Shown here: one piece after another, positions 1 through 5,700 of the stretch | Layout: each line of letters begins with the position of its first letter | Position numbering within the stretch: the stretch's first letter is position 1 | Source: Chromatiales bacterium | GTDB taxonomy: Bacteria; Pseudomonadota; Gammaproteobacteria; UBA6429; Thiohalophilaceae | Assembly: GCA_024641465.1 (NCBI GenBank) | Contig: JAHEDB010000131.1 | Location: 1-6,474 of the forward strand | Length of the DNA: 6,474 nucleotides | Direction: 5' to 3' | Translations under genes and position numbers: made by a program | Notes under the pieces: model-generated | Databases searched by the model: none | The model's input: only the letters and a program-made list of their open reading frames with translations | What the model was told of the DNA's origin: nothing

Positions 1-461
1 CGCTCGATATCGATCCAGTGCTGACTGACCAGGGTGCGGCCGTCACGCTGCGCGGTGATCTGCCATTTCTCGGCCTCTCGCCCCTGCAATTTTTCGCTGC
101 CGAGTTTTTTGCAGCGCGTATCCGGCACACCGGCACAGGGATTAAAATTCTTTTGTTGAGTAGCCGCCGGCGCAAGTGGCGGCAGGCCGTTTTGTTCCAT
201 ATAGCGGTGCTGTTGCGGTATCAGCATCACACGCCGGCCCTGTTCGGGGAAGACGATCTCTACCTGTAATTGATTGTTGTTATTCGTTTCGGTGCGCACC
301 GCCTTACTGCTGACATACATCTGCGCCTGCATGGTCGGGCGCTGTGGCGCACTCTGTACGGCCTCGGCCGAAAACTCCACCTTCTCGCCCACGGCATGGG
401 CAAGCCCGGCCACGGCCAGCAAGGCCGTCGTCATAACTATTCTGGTGTCGCGATCTAACAT
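1..461 (-). CDS. Secreted DUF4412/LolA-like protein, 3' end beyond window
   Basis: This reading frame is open from an ATG at 461 to the left edge, giving 153 complete codons and no stop, so the C-terminus is missing. The start is supported by an AGGGG Shine-Dalgarno 7 nt upstream; a second in-frame ATG at 434 has none. Residues 1-23 form a signal peptide ending LAHA, so export to the periplasm is likely. The mature part contains features typical of DUF4412/LolA-like proteins: a YVSSKAVRTE strand (residues 49-58), a hydrophobic strand near 67-71, a YME motif after RRVMLIPQQ (87-89), then KKLGSEKLQGREAEKWQIT (118-136) and a WID motif (149-151). That family assignment comes from remembered pattern similarity, not a search. 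Cys109 and Cys117 are the only visible cysteines and could form a periplasmic disulfide. The gene lies 89 nt downstream of the sulfur globule protein gene on the same strand, so co-transcription is possible. The function is unknown; a lipid- or envelope-related role would be a guess. Confidence 0.75.
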   Translation of the reverse strand, partial: MLDRDTRIVMTTALLAVAGLAHAVGEKVEFSAEAVQSAPQRPTMQAQMYVSSKAVRTETNNNNQLQVEIVFPEQGRRVMLIPQQHRYMEQNGLPPLAPAATQQKNFNPCAGVPDTRCKKLGSEKLQGREAEKWQITAQRDGRTLVSQHWIDIE

Positions 462-510
462 TCACTCACCCCTGACATCTCTCGTGATCGATAAAGATCC
501 GTTTCATAGT

Positions 511-540
511 GGAGGCCGTGCACGTCCCTGTGCGGCGTCC
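511..540 (-). other. Imperfect hairpin just after the sulfur globule gene
   Basis: Read on the minus strand, 540-511 can fold as GGA-C-GCCG-CAC, loop AGGGAC, GTG-CA-CGGC-C-TCC. That makes ten base pairs with one C-C mismatch and a 2-nt bulge. It starts about 10 nt after the stop codon at 551 and precedes the ribosome-binding site of the downstream gene. No T-tract follows, so it is not a standard intrinsic terminator. It could protect the 3' end of an abundant structural-protein mRNA or lower expression of the next gene. This is a fold by eye with no energy calculation. Confidence 0.35.
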
Positions 541-550
541 GTTAGTACAA

Positions 551-1027
551 TTACTTCTTCTTTTCTGCAGGTGGTGCAGGCGGCGCATAACCATAAGGGG
601 CAGGTGGCGGCGCATAACCATAGGCAGGTGGTGGCGGTGCATAACCATAGGCGGGTGGTGGCGCATAACCATAGGCGGGTGGTGGTGCATAGCCATAGCC
701 AGGGGCATAACCAGGCGCATAGCCATAGCCATAACCATTGCCGTTACCGTAACCGTTGCCATAACCGTTACCGTTACCATAACCGTTACCGTAACCATCA
801 CCGCGGCCATAACCGTTACCGCGCATGCTGAAGTTCATATCGCCCCAGCCGTCGGTCATACCGTTACCATTGCCCCAGCCGTTGCCGTTGCCATAGCCGT
901 TGCCATTGTTCCAACCGTTCCAGGGACCGCCGCCGCCCCAGGGTCCCCAGGCATTGGCAGAAGTTAGTGGTAAGGCAGCCGCGCCAACCAGTGCTGCAGC
1001 GGCTAATACTTTGCTCAGTTTTTTCAT
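551..1027 (-). CDS. Sulfur globule protein family homologue
   Basis: This encodes a 158-residue exported, cysteine-free, low-complexity protein. Residues 1-26 are a classic signal peptide (MKKLSKVLAAAALVGAAALP, then a cleavage site after ANA). The mature chain begins WGPWGGGGPW, is rich in Gly, Asn and Tyr with NGYG units (about 40-103), and contains a GWGDMNFSM segment (60-68). It then has five YGYAPP-type repeats (111-150) and ends in AEKKK. The signal peptide, W/G/N/Y-rich body and DMNFSM-like segment match the sulfur globule proteins of purple sulfur bacteria such as Allochromatium (CV1/CV2 type). Those proteins form the coat around periplasmic sulfur deposits made during sulfide or thiosulfate oxidation. 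The ATG at 1027 is chosen because GGAGG sits 7 nt before it and the signal peptide begins there; an ATG at 1063 would add 12 non-signal residues. The gap upstream is long enough for its own promoter. It could instead be a generic Gly/Tyr-rich envelope protein, as low complexity limits certainty, and I cannot say which Sgp paralogue it resembles. Confidence 0.82.
   Translation of the reverse strand: MKKLSKVLAAAALVGAAALPLTSANAWGPWGGGGPWNGWNNGNGYGNGNGWGNGNGMTDGWGDMNFSMRGNGYGRGDGYGNGYGNGNGYGNGYGNGNGYGYGYAPGYAPGYGYAPPPAYGYAPPPAYGYAPPPPAYGYAPPPAPYGYAPPAPPAEKKK
584..697 (-). repeat. Tandem YGYAPPPA-coding repeats (about 24 bp)
   Basis: Five in-frame copies of a unit of about 24 bp encode YGYAPPPA variants at residues 111-148 of the sulfur globule protein. 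On the plus strand they show as repeated cataaccata blocks separated by ggtggtgg-type spacers. The units vary slightly in length: one has an extra proline and one an inserted Pro before Tyr. Replication slippage or unequal recombination could easily change the copy number. Confidence 0.85.
719..910 (-). repeat. NGYG/NGNG-coding repeat tract
   Basis: This degenerate repeat encodes residues 40-103 of the sulfur globule protein and is built from GN, GY and GNGYGNGYG units. On the plus strand it appears as successive ccgtta, ccgttg and ccataa hexamers. It is interrupted once by the more complex GMTDGWGDMNFSMR segment (56-69), the least repetitive part of the mature protein. Tyr and Trp alternate with Gly and Asn, as in self-associating, silk- or keratin-like structural proteins. 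Confidence 0.8.
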
Positions 1028-1034
1028 ATCGTTT

Positions 1035-1039
1035 CCTCC
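1035..1039 (-). promoter_or_regulatory. Shine-Dalgarno that sets the sulfur globule protein start
   Basis: On the minus strand, GGAGG lies 7 nt before the ATG at 1027. It rules in the MKKLSK start and argues against the in-frame ATG at 1063, which would put 12 polar residues ahead of the signal peptide. The near-perfect match and spacing fit a highly translated structural protein. Confidence 0.8.
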
Positions 1040-1064
1040 AGACAAAAACGAAGTTTTTTGCATT

Positions 1065-1078
1065 GCATGTAAACATGC
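1065..1078. promoter_or_regulatory. 14-bp palindrome GCATGT-tt-ACATGC
   Basis: This perfect inverted repeat has 6-bp arms (GCATGT and ACATGC) separated by 2 nt, 37 nt upstream of the sulfur globule protein start codon. Its size and symmetry suit a dimeric transcription factor operator. I do not recognise the consensus; it is not an FNR or LexA site. Chance occurrence is possible. Confidence 0.4.
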
Positions 1079-1084
1079 TCCACT

Positions 1085-1125
1085 GCACTCTCATGGTTAG
1101 ACAAGTAATGATGAATCGAGAGTGC
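1085..1125. promoter_or_regulatory. Inverted repeat GCACTCTC / GAGAGTGC
   Basis: The 8-bp arms at 1085-1092 and 1118-1125 are perfect reverse complements with a 25-nt spacer. The arm centres are 33 bp apart, about three helical turns, so both could face the same side of the DNA. It could be an operator pair or an RNA hairpin with a large loop. No T-tract follows on the minus strand, so it is unlikely to be a terminator for the gene ending at 1209. Confidence 0.4.
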
Positions 1126-1208
1126 GCTACTCATCACCACCGGGCAAAACGTCATGGGCAAAAACAACTGTCCACTTCCTTTTATACCCAAACAACTTTT
1201 AAACCCGT

Positions 1209-1802
1209 CTACCAGGCGCCCATCGGCCAGTTCAAACCGCCCGGCCGACCCGGATACACCCCGTAGGGATAAGCACCCGGCACGGTCGGCGTCAGCAGGG
1301 GTGAAACCCCATACGGATAGGTCAGTCCCGGTGCGACCACGGGGGGCGCATAACCAAACCCAAGCCCCGGATAGACCGGCGCGGCCATCCCGGCGTAGGG
1401 ATTCAGGCCGTAGGCGGGATACTGTTCATAGCCAGGATTGCGTCGATACTCCGGCCGCGCTTGCTCGCGGTAAGAGCGGGCGCGCTCCTGTTGGCGACGT
1501 GACTTGCGCGGCGGTTCGCCCCACGGCCGGGTAGCCTCTGGCACATCGAACAACATGCTGCTGTCATGCGCCCAGGGGTTGTCCTGCCGGTCACGCCGGT
1601 CGCGATAACCATAGCCATAGGCGCGGTCATCATCACGCGGCGCCTGGCGAACCACGGACGACCAGCGTGATGGCCAGCGATCCGGCGAATAGGTCAGCGT
1701 CCCGCCACGCCATTCGGCGTCGGCCCAGGTAATCGATGTCAGTCCCCAACCGATCAGGCTGACAAAACCCACCCACTTGATAGAGATGCCTGTTTTCATC
1801 AC
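1209..1802 (-). CDS. Secreted Arg-rich, Pro/Tyr/Gly-rich hypothetical protein
   Basis: I do not recognise a named family for this 197-residue protein. A basic N-terminus and hydrophobic stretch (residues 9-25), followed by WADA, give a likely signal peptide cleaved after residue 27 or 29. The mature part has a Trp/Arg/Ser segment (30-55), a charged segment with a YGYGY core (57-74), a strongly basic stretch (about 99-121, with RKSRRQQERAR) and a C-terminal half (123-197) dominated by Pro, Tyr, Gly and Ala. That half includes GFGYAPP and TYPYG and ends in NWPMGAW. There are no cysteines. The start is either GTG 1802 or ATG 1799; AGAGG lies 8 nt before the former and 11 nt before the latter, so the sequence does not decide between them. 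It follows the PEWAQ-repeat gene by 24 nt and is probably co-transcribed with it. The composition suggests a disordered or self-assembling envelope protein; no enzymatic motif is visible. Confidence 0.8.
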   Translation of the reverse strand: MMKTGISIKWVGFVSLIGWGLTSITWADAEWRGGTLTYSPDRWPSRWSSVVRQAPRDDDRAYGYGYRDRRDRQDNPWAHDSSMLFDVPEATRPWGEPPRKSRRQQERARSYREQARPEYRRNPGYEQYPAYGLNPYAGMAAPVYPGLGFGYAPPVVAPGLTYPYGVSPLLTPTVPGAYPYGVYPGRPGGLNWPMGAW

Positions 1803-1826
1803 GCTTATTGCCTCTTTGTCCTGTTG

Positions 1827-2732
1827 TTATCTGCGTCCCTGATTCCAGGCCGCACCGGGATCATATCCCCAGGGTGCGATATAGGCCGGGGGCGGTGGAT
1901 AGCCATAGCCATAATTGCCCGCGGGGGGTGGCGGTGGCGCCCAGGCGTTCGGCTGCGCGGTCCATTCCGGGCGTTGCGGCCCGGCCGGGTACTGCGCTGC
2001 GGGCTGGCGCTGGGCCCATTCCGGCGCCTGAGCCCATTCGGGACGCGGCTGTGGTTGTGGGCGTTGCTGCGCCCATTCAGGCCGCTGCGCAGGTTCCGGA
2101 CGTTTGGCCCACTCGGGGCGTTGTGGCGGTTCCGGACGCTTGGCCCTGTCGGGTTGCTGTGGCGCGGCGGGACGCTGCGCCCATTCAGGCCGCTGCGCGG
2201 GTTCCGGGCGTTTGGCCCACTCGGGACGCTGCTGTGCTTGCGGGCGTTGTTGCGCCCACTCAGGACGTTGCGGTGCTTGCGGGCGTTGTTGTGCCCATTC
2301 AGGACGCTGCTGTGGTTCCGGGCGTTGTTGTGCCCATTCAGGACGCTGCGGTGCTTGCGCAGGTTGCGGACGTTGAGCCCAATCGGGTTGTTGTGGCGCT
2401 GGCGGCTGTTGTGCCCATTCAGGGCGTGGCGGTGCCTCCGGTCGTGGCGCCCAGGCGGGCGGCTGCATTGCGGGTTGCGTCATTTGACCCGGCCCCTGCT
2501 GCCAGGGTGGCGGCGCCATGTTGGCCTGGGGATAAAGCGGCGCGTTGGCCTGTGGTGTCACCCCGGGAGTGGGTTGAATAGAACGATACGGTCCGGGCGG
2601 GGGTGGCGGCATCGTCGCGGCGGGCTTCGCCTTGTCATTGCCGGTCGACGATGACACGCTACTGATGCCACTGCCGATGGCGATTCCGAGTCCTACCAGC
2701 ATGATCGATTTGAATAGGGAATTTTCTTTCAT
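1827..2732 (-). CDS. Membrane-anchored proline-rich PEWAQ-repeat protein
   Basis: I do not recognise a named family for this 301-residue, cysteine-free protein. Residues 1-8 are polar or basic. Residues 9-23 form a short hydrophobic helix with a GxGxxxGxG pattern (14-22) and no clear AXA cleavage site, so it looks like an uncleaved signal anchor, though a weak signal peptide is possible. A Ser/Thr linker and PPPPPGP follow (24-60), then a Pro/Gln/Met stretch, then 13 copies of a P-E/D-W-A-Q/K motif spaced mostly 12-13 residues apart (residues 104-258). The C-terminus is aromatic and Pro-rich (PPPPPAGNYGYGYPPPPAY at 266-284, then APWGYDPG). If anchored, the repeat region would extend into the periplasm as a polyproline-like rod or disordered tether, an arrangement comparable to TonB but without sequence similarity. 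A Shine-Dalgarno-like AGGTGG precedes the ATG. The gene lies 50 nt after the RND pump gene and 24 nt before the next gene, so an operon role linked to the transporter or envelope is plausible. Confidence 0.85.
   Translation of the reverse strand: MKENSLFKSIMLVGLGIAIGSGISSVSSSTGNDKAKPAATMPPPPPGPYRSIQPTPGVTPQANAPLYPQANMAPPPWQQGPGQMTQPAMQPPAWAPRPEAPPRPEWAQQPPAPQQPDWAQRPQPAQAPQRPEWAQQRPEPQQRPEWAQQRPQAPQRPEWAQQRPQAQQRPEWAKRPEPAQRPEWAQRPAAPQQPDRAKRPEPPQRPEWAKRPEPAQRPEWAQQRPQPQPRPEWAQAPEWAQRQPAAQYPAGPQRPEWTAQPNAWAPPPPPAGNYGYGYPPPPAYIAPWGYDPGAAWNQGRR
1959..2423 (-). repeat. 13 tandem PEWAQ-coding repeats (36-39 bp)
   Basis: In-frame tandem repeats encode residues 104-258 of the proline-rich protein. 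The motif tryptophans lie at residues 106, 118, 133, 146, 159, 172, 184, (196), 208, 220, 233, 239 and 257, so most units are 12 or 13 residues (36 or 39 bp). Linkers alternate between QRPQAPQR and KRPEPAQR types. In the eighth unit the Trp is replaced by Arg (QPDRAKRP). On the plus strand this appears as recurring gcccattcaggacgctg blocks. It is coding repeat DNA, not a CRISPR array. Confidence 0.9.
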
Positions 2733-2782
2733 AACACCACCTTTGTCCTGGTTTGTCTTGTATCAGTCAGTGAATACGTCAT
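2733..2782 (-). other. Short gap between RND pump and PEWAQ-repeat gene
   Basis: This 50-nt spacer has no stem followed by T-tract, so transcription probably reads through from the pump gene. Its end (minus strand) carries AAAGGTGGTGTT before the ATG at 2732, which serves as a moderate Shine-Dalgarno. No promoter pair stands out in so short a space. Confidence 0.5.
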
Positions 2783-5700
2783 TTAGCCGATCTCTCCGCC
2801 TGGATTATCGAGGTCGGTCTTGAGGCGTATACCCCGGCGTTTCTGGCTCTTTTTGGCGACCGTCGTCGGCGCCGCGACTGGCTCGTCCGCTACTGCCGCC
2901 GCCTCAGCCACCACGCTCGGCTGTGACGGGGCAACCGCAGGCCCGGCCTGACGGCGAGATCTTTTCTGTGGCGTTTTTTTCTTCAGTACCGGATGCAGGG
3001 TCACCGCAACCGCGCTGTTATCGGCCGTGGCCTGTGCCTGCACCGCAGGCTCACCGCTCATCGGTGGCACACCTGCATCACCGCCCTGGGAGGTCGGCGG
3101 TGCAGACCCACTCCCGCCGCCCGGACCTGCGGAGGGGCCAGCCGGACCGGCCGGGCCAGCCGGCGCCGGTGGTTCCGGTCGCTGGAAACGTTTGAGGAAA
3201 CCATCCAGCGCCATGCGCGCCATGATGTAAAACATGCGCACGATGTAGAACAACCACATCGCACCACTGATCAGCTTGCTCCACACCACCAGCCACACCG
3301 GCAACCCAGAGGCTGCGGTCGGTTCGGCGGTCTTGGCCTGCGTTACGGGCGGTTCGCGATCCAGCAGGATATAAAACTGCTTGCTGGCGCTGATACAACC
3401 GAGCGGGATCACCACCAGGGTCAGGACCGTGGCCACCGCCGCACCGAACAGCAGGCTGACGGCCATGCCCTGGAAGATCGGGTCGGACAACAGGGTACCG
3501 GCACCGGCCATCAGCGCCAGTGAGGTGATAAAGATCGGCCGCATGCGGGTCTGACCGGCGGCAATCACGGCTTCCTTAATCGCCTGGCCCTGCTCTACTT
3601 CGTGCTTGACGAATTCCACCAACAGAATGGAGTTGCGCACGATGATCCCCGCCAGGGCGATAAAACCGATCATCGAGGTGGCGGTAAACTCCGCGCCTAC
3701 CACCCAGTGACCGGGGATGATGCCAATCAGGGTCAGCGGGATCGGCGCCATGATCAGACCGGCGAGTTTGAAGTTTTTGAATTCCCAGACGATCAGGCCG
3801 TAGATCAGCAACAGCGCCGCCATAAAGGCGATGCCCATGTCGCGGAAGGTCTCGTAGGTCACCGTCCACTCGCCGCCCCATTCAAAGCCGGTCTTGTCAT
3901 CCTCGGCGGGCGGACCGATCAGGCCCTGCGGCATGCCGGTGATCTTCACCCCATCGGGGGTGGTGTAATTTGCCAGCATGTCCTCGACCTTATACATGCC
4001 ATAGATGGGCGCCCCCAGGCGGCCTTCCATTTCGCCGGTGACGTACTCCACGCCGCGCAGGTCCTTGTGGAAAATGATCGGCTCTTCCGGTTTTTTGGTG
4101 AAGTGACCCAGTTCCGACAGCGGCACAGTCTGGCCCTGCGCGGTGCTGATCGGCAGGTTCTTGAGACGGTGGATCTGCGAGCGGATGGTCAACGGCACCT
4201 GCAACACGATGTAGGTCGGCTCGCGCACCACCTGACGTTTGATATCGCCCAGTTGATAGTCCCCCATCGCCATCACCAGGTTCTGGTTGATGGTGTCGAC
4301 CGACACGCCGTAACGCACGGCCTTTTCGATATCCACCTCGAAGCGCCAGTAATCGTAGGGCTGGGCCATGTAGTTATCGACATCGACGATCCCCTCGGCC
4401 TGCTCGAACATGCGGGTCATATCACTGGCGACCTGGCGACGGGTCGCGGCGGTCGGGCCATAGATCTCCGCCACCACCGTCTGTAACACCGGCGGACCGG
4501 GGGGCATTTCCACCGACTGGATACGCACGCCGGTGGCCTTGATATCGGGATTGCTTTCGATCAGCTTGTTCAACAGGTGACGGGCCTCGACGGCGATCTC
4601 GTGACTGCCGCGTTTACGCTCCCGCTTGTCGAGCAACATCACCTGGATATCCGCCTCCCAGGGTTGCTGGCGTAAATAGTAGTGACGCACCATGCCGTTG
4701 AAATTGAACGGTGAGGCGGTGCCGGAATAGGCCTGTAGGGCCGTTACCTCGGGGATATTGCGCAACTCATCGGCAAAGCGATTGGTGATGTTGGTGGTCA
4801 CCGGCAGGGCCGTGCCCTCCGGCATGTTGATCACTACGTTAAACTCCGGCTTGTTGTCGAAGGGCAACATCTTCACCGTCACGGTGTTGGTATAAAACAG
4901 GGCGCAGGCCAGAAAGGTCGCGCCAATCAAACCGAACAGGAAGATCAAACCGAGCTTGCGGTTATTGCACAGCGGCAGCATGCAGGGCTGGTAGTACCTG
5001 CCGATGGCCGCGCGTAGCTTCTGTTCGCGCTTCTCGGCCTTGGCCAGGGCCGCCAGTGGCGGCCGCACCCGCATCGCGAACCAGGGGGCAAACACAAACG
5101 CGGCGATCAGCGAAAAGAACATCGCCGAGGAACCCAGCACCGGGATCGGCCGCATATAGGGACCCATCAGGCCGCTGACAAAACCCATCGGCAGCAGCGC
5201 CGCGATCACGGTGAGGGTGGCGAGGATGGTCGGGTTACCCACTTCGCGCACCGCATCAATGGCAATCTCGACACTGGTCTTGCCCGCATCCAGCCAGCGG
5301 CGAAAGATATTCTCCACCACCACCGTGGCGTCATCCACCAGAATACCGATGGAGAACACCATGGCGAACAGGCTCACCCGATCGATGGTGTAATCGAGCA
5401 CCCAGGCCGACCAGACCGTGATCAGGATGACGATCGGGATAATGGTGATCACCACACTCGCGGCGCGCAGGCCGAGACCGATCATGCACAACACGCTCAC
5501 CGCCACCGCGGCCTCGAACAGGGCGGTGAGTAATTCGTTGACCTTGTCGTTGGCAGTCTTGCCGTAGTTACGGGTGATCTCCACCTCGACGTTATCGGGG
5601 ATATGAGTCCCTTTCAGACTGTCGAGCTTGGCGAGAATATTATTGGCCACCGTCACGCCATTGGTATCCAGCTTCTTGGCGATGGCGATGGTCACGGCCG

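Larger units (their letters stand above)
1028..1208 (-). promoter_or_regulatory. Intergenic control region upstream of the sulfur globule gene
   Basis: This 181-nt gap is the largest in the window. Reading toward the sulfur globule gene it holds: a TATAAA box at 1186-1181 with only a weak -35 candidate upstream; two copies of AGTTGTTT 28 bp apart (1197-1190 and 1169-1162); two copies of TTTTGCCC 14 bp apart (1163-1156 and 1149-1142); an 8-bp inverted repeat (1125-1085); a 14-bp palindrome (1078-1065); and an AT-rich mini-hairpin (about 1058-1044) just ahead of the ribosome-binding site. I could not identify a convincing sigma-70 or sigma-54 promoter pair or a terminator for the gene upstream. 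A promoter here is inferred from position and gap size. Confidence 0.5.

Noticed and set aside
274..967. Long open frames on the plus strand (His/Asn-rich and Ile/Thr/Val-rich products) opposite the sulfur globule gene
   Set aside because: They are antisense shadows of the NGYG and YGYAPP repeats, whose codon pattern avoids stops on the other strand. They have no ribosome-binding site or recognisable domain.
1028..1063. Upstream ATG at 1063 as the sulfur globule protein start
   Set aside because: It would place 12 polar residues before the signal peptide. GGAGG at 1039-1035 has ideal spacing to the ATG at 1027.
1140..1200. Intrinsic terminator after the 197-residue protein gene
   Set aside because: A TTTTT run exists on the minus strand (about 1160-1164), but no GC-rich stem precedes it; only short direct repeats are present.
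1959..2423. CRISPR-like periodic repeats of about 36-39 bp
   Set aside because: The repeats are in frame, encode PEWAQ units, vary in length by whole codons and lack unique spacers. They are protein-coding.
1808..2654. Long plus-strand frames opposite the PEWAQ gene, including a Cys-rich 90-residue frame at 2104-2376
   Set aside because: The apparent Cys-rich or Arg/Leu-rich repeats mirror the minus-strand repeat. The minus-strand frame has a start, Shine-Dalgarno, membrane segment and operon spacing.
3602..4486. 294-residue plus-strand frame opposite the RND gene
   Set aside because: It is antisense to the strongly conserved second periplasmic domain of the RND permease. The His/Asp-rich composition is typical of a shadow frame.
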